Shown here one piece after another: positions 10,425 to 20,449 of a stretch of DNA of 32,686 nucleotides. Each line of letters starts with the position of its first letter. The first letter of the stretch is position 1. The notes under the pieces were generated by a model. It did no database searches. It was not told where the DNA came from and worked only from the letters and a program-made list of their open reading frames with translations. Made by a program: the position numbers and the translations under genes. This stretch comes from Myxococcales bacterium (GTDB lineage: Bacteria > Myxococcota_A > Polyangia > Haliangiales > Haliangiaceae), in the NCBI GenBank assembly GCA_005779305.1, contig SXJR01000544.1, positions 1 through 32,686 of the forward strand, written 5' to 3'.

Positions 10425-12317
10425 CTAGGAGACGTTCCACCGCCGGGCCAGCACCGGCGCCTTGAGCCCCTTCACCGGCACGCTCACCTCCTCGAGCTCG
10501 GCGCCGCGCTCGGTCAGGTGCGCGGCCACGCCCGGCGCGGCGTAGGTGCTCGCCGACACCACGACCTGGCCGGCCTCGACGACGTTCTGGAGCTTGGCGG
10601 CCAGGTTCACGGCGTGGCCGAAGTAGTCGAGGTTGGCGTTGAGCTTGACCGCGATGCAGTTGCCGGTGTTGAGCGACACCCGCAGCCGCAGCCCGCTCGG
10701 GTCGGCGAAGTACGTCTGGATGGCGACGGCGGCTCGGACGGCGTCGACCGGATCCATGAACGCGCCCATGGCGGCGTCGCCGATGGTCTTCACCACCGCG
10801 CCCCGGTGCCGGGCGATGGTGCCGAAGACCTCGGTGAAGTGGTGACGGACCGCCACGAAGGCGTCGGGGTCGCCCTTCTCGGCGTACATCGCGGTCGAGC
10901 CGACGATGTCGGTGAACAGGATGGTCTGCTCGCCGACCGCGAGCCGTACGTCGGCACCGAGGAACTCCTCGCTGAACAGGTCGCGGAACTCCTGGTGGCT
11001 GAGCAGGCGGCCGGGGCGCAGCGCCAGGTCCGACGGGGTGGCCTGCTCGAGGATGAAGGTCCGGGGTTCGGACGAATCGTTGACCAGCGACAGCGCCGCG
11101 TGCGGCGGCGCCGCCTGCTCACCCGGCGGCGCGCTGGCCCGCCACGACACCGGCTCGCCGCCCTCGCCGGGCGCGCCGGGCTCGCCGCGACCGCTGCGTT
11201 CCATCACGTCGAGGAAGCCGGCCGGCGCTTCCTGACCACGGTTGCGCAGGCGGTAGCGGCCGGGTGCGAGGTCGACCTCGATCGCCGTGCCGCCGCCGGG
11301 CTGGAGCGCGCGCTGGACCCGGATGTGGGTCTTGGTCGACGGCTCGGCGCTGCAGTACAGGCGCTGCTCGACCTGTCGGATCGACGGGTGCACGCGGAAG
11401 CTGACCTCGACGGCGTCGGCGGTACCGAACTGGATCGCGCACACCTCGCACTCGCTCTGGGCCGACACGTCGCCGAGCCGGGTCTCGGTGTCGCGCACGC
11501 CGCGGCAGTGCGGGCACACCACGTCCCACGCCAGCTCGAGCAGGCCGGCGCGGGTCGCATGCAGGAACACGCGCAGGAGCGCGTCCTCATCGATGCTCCA
11601 CGCCCGCGCTCGCTCGCGCACCTGGATCCGGCACACGTCGAGCTCGTCGCCGGTCTTGACCAGCTCGACCACCTTGTCGACGCTGGCCGCATCGAGCCCC
11701 TTCTCGCGCAGCTGCTCGCCGATCGTGCGCAGCCGCTCCTCGGCCTGGGGCCCGAGCGCCGGCGGCGGCACCGACAGCGCCGCCGCCTTGGCCGCGCGGG
11801 CGGCCGCCGCCAGCTCGGGCAACACCTTCCGGTAGCCGCGCCCGATCGCCGCAAAGTTGATGCGCATGATCGGCGCCAGGAGCGGCCAGCGCGGCACCGC
11901 CCCGAAGTAGAGGTAGAAGCGCGAGCCGCCGGCGCCGTCCGGTTCGATGCGGTTGATCGTCCATAGCGCCTTCATCGCGCCCTTGCTGAAGACGCGCAGG
12001 AACGAGAACCAGCGCCCGGCCACCCAGTCCCACGGCACTTCGTGCCAGGCGTGGAACACGCCGCCGTAACGGGCGCTGCCGTAGCGCAGGCCGTCCTTCT
12101 CGCTGAACTTCATCTCGGGGTTGCCCACGGCGCGATTCATCCGCGACATGTCCGAGATCAGCGGCCACAGGTCCTCGGGCGGCAGCGCCACGTCGATGAC
12201 CCACAGGAAGTCCAGGTGTCGATCGCGTGCGTGCGGGTTTGGCCACGGGTGCTCGCGCAGCAGGTCCTGGACGCTCAGGCGTCCAGGCGCGGGGAGGCGC
12301 GCGGAGTCAGCAGACAC
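10425..12317 (-). CDS. multidomain class III adenylate cyclase (START-like + DUF5939 + cyclase)
   Basis: This 630-residue protein is predicted to make cAMP in the cytoplasm. Residues 35-175 resemble a START/SRPBCC ligand-binding fold (DVALPPEDLWPLISDMSRMN, WFSFLRVFSKGAMKALWTI). Residues 200-440 match the DUF5939-type region, including a zinc-ribbon-like CPHC and CEVC. Residues 465-630 are the class III cyclase. Metal-binding D470 (FTDIVGST) and D514 (KTIGDAAMGAF) are present, as are adenine-selecting K510 and D564 and transition-state N571. The usual Arg four residues after the Asn is Lys (K575, VNLAAKLQ). The GTG at 12317 is chosen because the alternative ATG at 12389 lies inside the divergent lipoprotein gene. 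A lipid or hydrophobic ligand may control activity through the START-like domain; this is inference. Confidence 0.88.
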   Translation of the reverse strand: MSADSARLPAPGRLSVQDLLREHPWPNPHARDRHLDFLWVIDVALPPEDLWPLISDMSRMNRAVGNPEMKFSEKDGLRYGSARYGGVFHAWHEVPWDWVAGRWFSFLRVFSKGAMKALWTINRIEPDGAGGSRFYLYFGAVPRWPLLAPIMRINFAAIGRGYRKVLPELAAAARAAKAAALSVPPPALGPQAEERLRTIGEQLREKGLDAASVDKVVELVKTGDELDVCRIQVRERARAWSIDEDALLRVFLHATRAGLLELAWDVVCPHCRGVRDTETRLGDVSAQSECEVCAIQFGTADAVEVSFRVHPSIRQVEQRLYCSAEPSTKTHIRVQRALQPGGGTAIEVDLAPGRYRLRNRGQEAPAGFLDVMERSGRGEPGAPGEGGEPVSWRASAPPGEQAAPPHAALSLVNDSSEPRTFILEQATPSDLALRPGRLLSHQEFRDLFSEEFLGADVRLAVGEQTILFTDIVGSTAMYAEKGDPDAFVAVRHHFTEVFGTIARHRGAVVKTIGDAAMGAFMDPVDAVRAAVAIQTYFADPSGLRLRVSLNTGNCIAVKLNANLDYFGHAVNLAAKLQNVVEAGQVVVSASTYAAPGVAAHLTERGAELEEVSVPVKGLKAPVLARRWNVS

Positions 12318-12364
12318 GTGCCCTCGAGTATATCGGGCAACCGTGCCCGCCGCGCGCTGCTCCA

Positions 12365-12769
12365 ATGGCTGTGATAGCGCTCCGCTCATCCGTCGTAGTC
12401 GTGCTCGCGGTCGCCGTGACGGCCTGCGCCCACGACCTCCATGCCCGCTTCCCCGCTCCCCCCGACGCCCCCACCGGCACCGTCGAGCTGGTCTTCACCG
12501 CCCCCGCCTCCGATGTCTCCGTGGCCGTCAACGGCAAACTCGTGGTCCACGACGAGCGCACCGAGAGGATCCGCATCGACGACGTCCCCACCGGCTACGC
12601 CGACCTCGCCATCGCCGCAGGCTCCGGCGAGAAACAGATCCGGGTCTGGGTCGAGTCCGACCACATGACCACGATCCCGCTCGGTGCACCCGGCGAGGCG
12701 CCGATGTCGGCCATCCGCGCCCTGGCCACGTCGCTGGCGTCGATCGCGCTCTACGCGCTCCTGAACTGA
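12365..12769 (+). CDS. small lipoprotein, unknown function
   Basis: This 134-residue protein begins MAVIALRSSVVVVLAVAVTAC, a lipoprotein signal with lipobox VTAC. The mature part contains one beta-sandwich-like domain (PTGTVELVFTAPASDVSVAV, then NGKLVVHDE and IDDVPTGYADLAIAAG, a PEGA-like pattern of short strands). It ends with a hydrophobic stretch, AIRALATSLASIALYALL, that may be a C-terminal membrane or packing helix. It is divergent from the cyclase and convergent with the P450. A carbohydrate- or peptidoglycan-contacting role is possible from the PEGA-like look, but unproven. Confidence 0.7.
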   Translation: MAVIALRSSVVVVLAVAVTACAHDLHARFPAPPDAPTGTVELVFTAPASDVSVAVNGKLVVHDERTERIRIDDVPTGYADLAIAAGSGEKQIRVWVESDHMTTIPLGAPGEAPMSAIRALATSLASIALYALLN

Positions 12770-12790
12770 CCCGCGCCGTCGCCGACGCGC

Positions 12791-14113
12791 TCACCGCGCC
12801 TTGATCCGTGCGCGCAGGCCGTCGCGCGGCAGCGGGCCGAGGCCGCCGGCACCCGGCGCCAGATCCTGGCTCGGCAGCTCGACGTCGTGGCCGCGCAGCA
12901 GGAGCGCCGCGAACAGCGGCAGCATCAGGTCGGTGAGCGCCTCGCCTGGGCAACGATGTCCCTCGCGCGGCCCGCCGCCTTGCGGCACGTACGCGTTCTC
13001 GGGCAGACCCTTGAAGGCGTCGTCGGCCATGCGCTCGGGCGTCAGCGTGGCCGGGTCCTTGAACGTGCTGCCGTCCTGGAGCGTGCTCCAGATCGCGCCC
13101 ACCGCCTGCCAGCCCTTCCTGATGACGTGACCGTCGTGCTCGAGGTCCTTCTTCGCGATCCCGAAGAACGTCGCCGGCGCGATCGGGTACGCGCGCCGGA
13201 CCTCGCGGCCCACCGCCGCGGTGTAACGCATGCCGGCCAGGTGCTCGAGGGTGAGCGGGCCTGCTGGCAGGCCCTTGACCTCGGCGCGCATGCGTTCGGC
13301 GATCTTGGGGTGCTGACCGAGGACGACGATCAGCCACGCCAGCACGGCGGCAATGCCGGCGTGCGCCGCCGAGAAGAAGTGGAGGAGCTCGATCTCGAGC
13401 TCGGCGGTCGACAGCGCCTCGCCCTTGGGGCCGCGCGCGGACTTGAGCACACCCAGGGCCACGCCGGCGCCACCCTTGGTGGCGGCCGCGTCCTTGATGT
13501 ACGCGCGCAGCCGATCGCGCGCCTTGAGGGCCTTGCCATAGGCGGTGAACGGCAGCTTCACCGGCGGCGCGAACAGCCCGCGGACCATGATGTCGAAGTC
13601 GGCGGCGGTGGCCTGGTCGGAGGTGTTCGGGTCGGCGGCGGCGAAGAGCACGTTGGCCAGATCGAAGGCGAGCTGGTTGAGCTGGCCGTTCAGACGCAGC
13701 TCGCCGCCCTTGCTCCAGGCGGTCACGTAGCGCGTGACCAGCTGCTCGAGCGCCGGCACGTAGGTGGCCAGGGCCTCGGCGGTGAACGCGGCCAGCAGCA
13801 AACGCTTGCGGGCGCGGTGGCGGTCACCGTCGAGGAACGGCACCGCGTCGGGGTGGAGCAGCTCGCGCAGGTGGGGCGGCGAGCCGTTCTCGCGGGTGAA
13901 GTTCTCCGGATCCATGAAGAAGGAGAAGCCCTTGGGTCCGTTGAAGAAGACCACGGTGTTGCCGAGGAAGCGGGTCTTCCAGACCAGTCCGTGCTGCCGG
14001 GTGCGGTCGGCCTGGAAGGTGAACGGGTCCTTCAGGAACTTGAAGATCTCGCCGAAGAACGGCAGGCCCATCGACCCGGGTGGCGGCTGCGACTGCGGCT
14101 GCGGCTGTCCCAT
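12791..14113 (-). CDS. cytochrome P450, CYP152-like, lacking the acid-alcohol pair
   Basis: This 440-residue heme enzyme has C388 as proximal ligand in PQGGGPREGHRCPGEAL, ExxR as E304-R307 (EVRR) in the K helix, and the C-helix LDGDRHRARKRLL. The heme loop PQGGG-x-GHRCPGE and the ENGSPPHL/LDG segments resemble CYP152 peroxygenases. In the I helix (SAAHAGIAA, 248-256) the conserved acidic-Thr pair needed for O2 activation is replaced by A252-G253. The Arg-Pro typical of CYP152 is also absent. No ferredoxin or reductase gene is adjacent. There is no N-terminal membrane anchor; the start is Pro/Gln-rich, so it is probably soluble. The substrate is unknown; a fatty acid is a reasonable guess from family resemblance. 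Confidence 0.9.
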   Translation of the reverse strand: MGQPQPQSQPPPGSMGLPFFGEIFKFLKDPFTFQADRTRQHGLVWKTRFLGNTVVFFNGPKGFSFFMDPENFTRENGSPPHLRELLHPDAVPFLDGDRHRARKRLLLAAFTAEALATYVPALEQLVTRYVTAWSKGGELRLNGQLNQLAFDLANVLFAAADPNTSDQATAADFDIMVRGLFAPPVKLPFTAYGKALKARDRLRAYIKDAAATKGGAGVALGVLKSARGPKGEALSTAELEIELLHFFSAAHAGIAAVLAWLIVVLGQHPKIAERMRAEVKGLPAGPLTLEHLAGMRYTAAVGREVRRAYPIAPATFFGIAKKDLEHDGHVIRKGWQAVGAIWSTLQDGSTFKDPATLTPERMADDAFKGLPENAYVPQGGGPREGHRCPGEALTDLMLPLFAALLLRGHDVELPSQDLAPGAGGLGPLPRDGLRARIKAR

Positions 14114-14194
14114 GGGGGGATGGTACGCGGGAGCCAGGCAACCGGATCGGCCGGACCCGGCGATCTGGGCCCGTCCCGATGGTATCAACAGGCC

Positions 14195-14989
14195 ATGAAG
14201 CACGTCGTGTTCGCCGTGGTCATGACCGCGGCGCTCGCCCTCTCGGGCTGCCTGGTCAAGAAGTCCACCCACCAGAAGGCGCTCGATCACATCGCCGAGC
14301 TCGAGGGGCGCATCGCCAAGCTCCAGGAGGAGGAGGCGGCGCGCAAGAAGAAGCTCGACGAGCTCGACGCGGCGATCAACGCCCTGCGCGGAGACCTCGA
14401 TTCGACGACCAAGACCAAGGACGAGGAGCTGACCCGCGTGCGCGGCGAGAAGGAGGCCACCCAGGCCGAGCTCGACGAGCTGCGCCGCCAGCGCGACGCC
14501 CAGGAGAAGCGCCTGGCCGCGTACCGCGATCTGCAGTCGAAGTTCCGGGCCCTGGTCGACAGCGGCAAGCTGCAGATCGGCTTTCGCAACGGCCAGATGG
14601 TGGTGAAGCTGCCGTCCTCGATCCTGTTCGCCAGCGGCGCGTCGGAGCTGTCGAGCGCCGGCCAGACCGCGCTCGGCGACGTGGTGAAGGTGTTGCTCGA
14701 GTTCAAGGACCGCCGCTTCCTCATCGCCGGCCACACCGACAACGTTCCGATCAAGACCCGCAAGTTCCCCAACAACTGGGTGCTGTCGACGGCGCGTGCG
14801 GTCTCGGTGCTCGAGTTCATGCTCTCGCAGGGCATGCCGCCGTCGAGCGTCGCCGCCGCCGGCTACGCCGATCAGGATCCGGTCGCGGCCAACGACAGCG
14901 AGCCCAACAAGGAGCTCAACCGCCGCATCGAGATCATCCTGGTGCCGAACCTGTCCGAGCTGCCCCAGCTGACCGTCGACGCGCCGTGA
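14195..14989 (+). CDS. OmpA-family lipoprotein with long coiled coil
   Basis: This 264-residue protein has lipoprotein signal MKHVVFAVVMTAALALSGC (lipobox LSGC). Residues 25-120 are a heptad-rich coiled coil (IAELEGRIAKLQEEEAARKK onward). Residues 140-260 are a peptidoglycan-binding OmpA/MotB-like domain. That domain has LFASGASELSSAG, FLIAGHTDNVPI, NWVLSTARAVSVLEFM, GYADQDPVAANDSE and the terminal NRRIEII. The Asp and Arg (HTDN and NRRIEI) are the residues that contact diaminopimelate. It should tether the outer membrane, or a lipoprotein complex, to peptidoglycan. It is divergent from the P450 gene and overlaps the next gene by four bases (GTGA). Confidence 0.92.
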   Translation: MKHVVFAVVMTAALALSGCLVKKSTHQKALDHIAELEGRIAKLQEEEAARKKKLDELDAAINALRGDLDSTTKTKDEELTRVRGEKEATQAELDELRRQRDAQEKRLAAYRDLQSKFRALVDSGKLQIGFRNGQMVVKLPSSILFASGASELSSAGQTALGDVVKVLLEFKDRRFLIAGHTDNVPIKTRKFPNNWVLSTARAVSVLEFMLSQGMPPSSVAAAGYADQDPVAANDSEPNKELNRRIEIILVPNLSELPQLTVDAP

Positions 14990-15381
14990 CCTACCGCGAT
15001 GCCGGCCGATCGCCCTTGGGCGAGGTCCGCCATCGCTTTGCGATCGGCCGCCGCACGCGCTACCTGGGCAGCGCCAACGCCGCGGCGCGCTGGTCGCCGA
15101 TCGGGCCGGGCGACCTGGTGCTGCCGTCGTCGGGCCGCGCGCCGTCGTTGCCGGCGACGCGGCGTGCGCCCAGCGGCATCATCGAGTTGTGCGACGGCGG
15201 CCTGCGGGTCAGCACCGCCGATGGCGTGCTCGAGCTGCTCTGGGACCAGGTCACCGAGGTGCGCCCGGTGCACGACGACGCCGGGCTGGTCGCGATCGTG
15301 GTGGGTGGGGTCCACGGCGAGTCCGTGAGCTTCGACCGCTCGGTCCGCGGCCTGGCCGAGTTGCTTCGTCTTCTCGACGAG

Positions 15382-15408
<27 letters not shown>
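14986..15408 (+). CDS. hypothetical protein translationally coupled to the OmpA-type gene
   Basis: This 140-residue protein starts at a GTG that overlaps the OmpA-type stop codon as GTGA, so coupling of translation is likely. Its mid region is Arg/Ala/Ser-rich (LGSANAAARWSPIGPGDLVL), and the C-terminal 60 residues look beta-rich (GGLRVSTADGVLELLWDQVT, GLVAIVVGGVHGES), ending in a Leu-rich helix. The 3' end overlaps the end of convergent uvrC by 27 bases. No signal peptide or known motif is visible, so function is unknown. The alternative, non-coding DNA, is less likely given the uninterrupted frame and GC-rich third positions. Confidence 0.6.
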
Positions 15409-17277
<1,869 letters not shown>

Positions 17278-17294
17278 GACGCCTGTTCCGGCGC

Positions 17295-18413
17295 CTAGAA
17301 CATCGCCCGGCACTCCTTCACGGTCACCAGCACGAGCACGACCATGAGGATGAGGATGCCGACCATGTGAACGGTGGTCTCGACCTTGGGGTTGGCGCGC
17401 CGCCGCGTCACCAGCTCGTAGCCGAGGAACGCCAGCCGGCCGCCGTCGAGGCCGGGGAGCGGGAACAGGTTCATGATCGCGAGCAGGACGTTGAGCAGCA
17501 TGAGGAGCTTGAGCGCGGTGATCCAGCCCTCCTCGATCGCCTGCTTGATGAACGTGGTCATCCCGACCGGCCCCTTGACCTCGGCCTTCTCGGTGCCCTG
17601 GATGACCTTGATGATGCCGGAGAAGTAGCTGATGGTCGTCTCCACCGGGTAGGCCACGGCGTGGCCGGCGGCGGTGAAGAGGCCGACCTCGACGCGATCG
17701 GTCTGGATCTGCCAGCCCTCGATGCCAAGCCGCCAGCGCGGGCCGCGGCACACCGCCGGCACGCTGGGGTCGTTCCTCTCCTTCTCGCTCAGGCCCTTCA
17801 GGTCGTCGAACTTGGTCTGGACCTCGACCGTCATCGGCTTGCCGTCGCGCAGGATCGACAGCCGGGCGATGCCGTCGCCGATCTTGGCGGTCGCGACGCA
17901 CATCTCGGTCTTCTTGCCGTCGGGGCCACGGTAGTAGAGGGGCTGGTCGTTGATGGCGAGCAGGCGATCGCCGGGCTTGAGCTTCTTGGCCGCGTCGAAG
18001 TCCTTGTGGAGATTGGCGACGCCGTAGTAGCGGGTGTAGTGCTCGACGCCGGCACAGTTGAAGAGCACGAACGCCAGCACCACCGCGGTCAGGTAGTTGG
18101 TGCCGGGGCCGGCGAAGATGGTGGCGATGCGCTGCCACACCGGCCGGTTGGGGTACGCGGCCTTGTCGTCGGGGTCGACGTCCTCGGCGATGGCCATGCC
18201 CTTGATCTCGACGAAGCCGCCGAACGGGATGGGCGCGATCTGGAACAGCGTTCCGCCCTTCGAGCGCCAGCGCAGCACGCCAGGACCGAAGCCGATCGAG
18301 AAGCGCTCGACGCGCATGCCGCACAGACGCGCGACGACGAAGTGGCCGGCCTCGTGGACGACGATCAGGAGCCCGAGGCCCAGGATCGCGCCGGCGATGG
18401 TGAGCGCATCCAT
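17295..18413 (-). CDS. rseP: site-2 intramembrane metalloprotease, RseP family
   Basis: This 372-residue membrane zinc protease has HEAGH at residues 20-24 in the first transmembrane helix, the beta-loop FGGFVEIKGM, and FAGPGTNYL. A PDZ region follows (LKPGDRLLAINDQPL), then the third zinc ligand in FPLPGLDGGRL in a C-terminal helix. RseP/SpoIVFB-type enzymes cut membrane anti-sigma factors after a first cleavage, releasing envelope-stress sigma factors. Only one PDZ is obvious, where E. coli RseP has two. The start is supported by the family N-terminus, which puts HExxH about 20 residues in. A TATAGT -10-like box lies 9 bases upstream, so the message may be nearly leaderless. uvrC is 17 bases downstream. 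Confidence 0.95.
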   Translation of the reverse strand: MDALTIAGAILGLGLLIVVHEAGHFVVARLCGMRVERFSIGFGPGVLRWRSKGGTLFQIAPIPFGGFVEIKGMAIAEDVDPDDKAAYPNRPVWQRIATIFAGPGTNYLTAVVLAFVLFNCAGVEHYTRYYGVANLHKDFDAAKKLKPGDRLLAINDQPLYYRGPDGKKTEMCVATAKIGDGIARLSILRDGKPMTVEVQTKFDDLKGLSEKERNDPSVPAVCRGPRWRLGIEGWQIQTDRVEVGLFTAAGHAVAYPVETTISYFSGIIKVIQGTEKAEVKGPVGMTTFIKQAIEEGWITALKLLMLLNVLLAIMNLFPLPGLDGGRLAFLGYELVTRRRANPKVETTVHMVGILILMVVLVLVTVKECRAMF

Positions 18414-18421
18414 GTGCGCCG

Positions 18422-18427
18422 ACTATA
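18422..18427 (-). promoter_or_regulatory. rseP: -10-like box TATAGT upstream of rseP
   Basis: The minus-strand hexamer TATAGT (5 of 6 to consensus) lies 9 bases before the rseP ATG. No -35 is recognisable; its expected place is covered by the palindrome at 18436-18449. A nearly leaderless transcript is implied. Confidence 0.35.
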
Positions 18428-18435
18428 GCAGCGGG

Positions 18436-18449
18436 GGCTCGATCGAGCC
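18436..18449. promoter_or_regulatory. 14-bp perfect palindrome upstream of rseP
   Basis: GGCTCGATCGAGCC is its own reverse complement across all 14 bases. It starts 9 bases upstream of the TATAGT box, over the expected -35 position of rseP, and is placed as an operator for a dimeric regulator would be. Confidence 0.4.
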
Positions 18450-18464
18450 GGCGACCGGCGAGAA

Positions 18465-19049
18465 TCAGCTCGCGCGCGGGGACGGCGCGCCCGCGCGGCG
18501 GGGCGCCAGTAGCCCGAACAGACGGGCACGAGGCGGCGGCGCGGCGCCGATCATCTGCACGTCGAGGCGCAGGCCGTGGGCGGCCAGCCGACGGGCGAGG
18601 CGGCGGCGGCGGGCGTCGCGGCTGCCGCGCAGACCGGCGATCGACGGCAGCGCACGCACGCGATTGGCGATGATGAAGTGCCCGTGCACGACCACCGCGT
18701 CGACGGTGCCGGCGGTGACGAGGTCGACGGCGGGACCGGCGGGCGCGAGCGTGCCCAGCGCGACGTCGGGATCGATGATCCACAGGACGCGGCCCTGGGC
18801 GCGCGAGGCGCCGGCGTCGGTGCCGCGGCCGCGGCCGGGGGCGTGGACGACGCGCAGCTCGGGCACCTGCGCGCGCAGCAGCGCGAGCACGGCGTGCGAG
18901 TTGTCGCAGGAGTCCTCGTCCACCGCGAGAATCTCGAATGGGCGATCGAGATTCCTCAGGTGCTCGGCGATCCGCTGAATGGCGGTTCCGATCGCCTCTT
19001 CGTCGTCGGCAAACGGCACCACGACCGAGATCTCGTAGCGAACTTCCAT
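18465..19049 (-). CDS. short GT2-like glycosyltransferase
   Basis: This is a compact GT-A-fold protein of 194 residues (up to 210 if translation starts at 19097). It opens with ISVVVPFADDEEAIGTAIQR and FEILAVDEDSCDNSHAVLAL, the nucleotide-sugar-binding part of polyprenyl-phosphate hexose synthases. It also has the DxD-like WIIDPDVALG. The usual acceptor-side half is shortened: after about residue 140 it becomes an Arg-rich tail (RDARRRRLARRLAAHGLRLD) without membrane helices. It may be a minimal or partly degenerate transferase. It follows the GT4 gene and precedes rseP on the same strand. Confidence 0.75.
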   Translation of the reverse strand: MEVRYEISVVVPFADDEEAIGTAIQRIAEHLRNLDRPFEILAVDEDSCDNSHAVLALLRAQVPELRVVHAPGRGRGTDAGASRAQGRVLWIIDPDVALGTLAPAGPAVDLVTAGTVDAVVVHGHFIIANRVRALPSIAGLRGSRDARRRRLARRLAAHGLRLDVQMIGAAPPPRARLFGLLAPRRAGAPSPRAS

Positions 19050-19108
19050 GAGCGCCGCCCGAGAGAGCAGCATCCGTGCCGCGACGGTGCCTCCCATGTG
19101 TCCAAGTT

Positions 19109-20449
19109 CTACCAGTCGGGTCTGATGGACAAATCTCCGGAATGACTCACAGAGTCGACCGAATCGGCCGGGCGGCTCGACCAATGAGTCTCGTTCGGTT
19201 GCGCATCGAAAGGCGCAGGTGCGTAACCCGGTTCGCGCCGCCAGTGCCGATCGAGCACCGAGCCGACGCGGTTCCACCCGAGCTGGGTCCGGATGGGTTG
19301 GCCCGGGTGCTGGGCCTGGTGCCGGTCGTGCTGTGTGGGCCGGTCGTCCTGAGCCGGGCGAGCGTGAGCGAGCCCGTTTCGAAGAGCGCATTCCACCGAG
19401 CGCGCGAGCGCACGCTCATCCCGCGGGCTCACCAGTAGCGCGCCATGTCGCCCCAGCTCTCGCAACCCACCCGACGCCGACGCCACCAGCGGCACACCGG
19501 CAGCGAGGGCCTCGAGAGCCGCCATCGGCATGCCCTCGCTCCGTGCATTCGGGCCCACGGGCGCCGACGGCACCACCACGACATCCGCGCTGGCGAGCAG
19601 CGCATCGCGCGCATCTCCGTCGATCCAGCCGAGAAACTGCACGCGATCCCCGAGCGGTGCCGCGAGCGCCGCCAGCGCCGAACGCTCGGGCCCATCACCC
19701 GCGATCACCAGCCGCGCCGAGGCCGGCAGGTGGCGCATCGCCGCGATCGCCGTCTCCACGCCCTTCACCGGCACCAGTCGCGCCAGCACGACGATGGTCG
19801 CGGCCGCAGCCGGCTCCGTCGCCGCCGCCGCAGCAGCCCGCGTCTCGACGATCGCCGCGGTCCGCACGTCGTCGACGCCCATCGGCTGGACGATCGACCG
19901 CGCCATCACGCGCTCGCCGAGCCACCGCGGCAGCGCATCCATCGCCCGCCGCCGCAGCTCGTCGGAGACGAACACGAGCCGCGCATCGCGCGCGACCAGC
20001 AGCGCCATCACCGGCGCCAGCAAGCGCATCCGCGCCAGCAGGTGCACGTCGCCGCCATGCGCGATCGCCAGCATCGGCACGCGCCGCGGTGCCAGCGCCG
20101 CCGCCACCGCAGACGGCACCAGCCAGTGGGCGGCGATCGCATCCCAGCGCCGCACGCGCCGCACGACCGTCGCGACCATGTCCGCCGAGAACCCGAGCGC
20201 GCGCACCAGCGTCATCGGCTGCGCCGCGGTCAGCGCCGATTCGATCGCCTCGGGCGCGCCGCCGTCGAAGAACAGCCCACTTGGCGCGGGCAAGCTGTGC
20301 CCGGCCGCCACGACCTCGACCTCGGCGCCACACCCGCGCAGATACCGCACGTGCCCCTCGACGAAGCCGCCGGCGCCGTCGCCGGGCCAGCGCGGGTAAG
20401 AGGTGGCGACGACGCCGATCCGCCCCGGTCGCGTCGCCATCGACGCCAT
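19109..20449 (-). CDS. GT4-family glycosyltransferase
   Basis: This 446-residue GT-B-fold retaining transferase starts MASMATRPGRIGVVATSYPR, with the N-terminal acceptor domain (GGFVEGHVRYLRG). AHGGDVHLL follows, then the donor-binding half (VVLARLVPVKGVETAIAAM, LVIAGDGPERSALAAL, VVVPSAPVGPNARSEGMPMA). The Glu of SEGMPM is the family's conserved donor-site residue. The ATG shares one base with the upstream gene's stop codon (TGATG), so translation is coupled. An unusual Gln/His/Asp-rich stretch (QDDRPTQHDRHQAQHPGQP) replaces the usual C-terminal helix. A recognisable closing helix (LGWNRVGSVLDRHW) and a 40-residue tail follow in the same frame. It probably builds an envelope or exported glycan. 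Confidence 0.9.
   Translation of the reverse strand: MASMATRPGRIGVVATSYPRWPGDGAGGFVEGHVRYLRGCGAEVEVVAAGHSLPAPSGLFFDGGAPEAIESALTAAQPMTLVRALGFSADMVATVVRRVRRWDAIAAHWLVPSAVAAALAPRRVPMLAIAHGGDVHLLARMRLLAPVMALLVARDARLVFVSDELRRRAMDALPRWLGERVMARSIVQPMGVDDVRTAAIVETRAAAAAATEPAAAATIVVLARLVPVKGVETAIAAMRHLPASARLVIAGDGPERSALAALAAPLGDRVQFLGWIDGDARDALLASADVVVVPSAPVGPNARSEGMPMAALEALAAGVPLVASASGGLRELGRHGALLVSPRDERALARSVECALRNGLAHARPAQDDRPTQHDRHQAQHPGQPIRTQLGWNRVGSVLDRHWRREPGYAPAPFDAQPNETHWSSRPADSVDSVSHSGDLSIRPDW

Noticed and set aside
10147-10440. Minus-strand frame with SGKCSTTFTLK repeats opposite the HFPDF gene
   Set aside because: The repeats are forced by the plus-strand repeats. Differences between units are silent in the plus frame but change residues in this one, so selection is on the plus strand.
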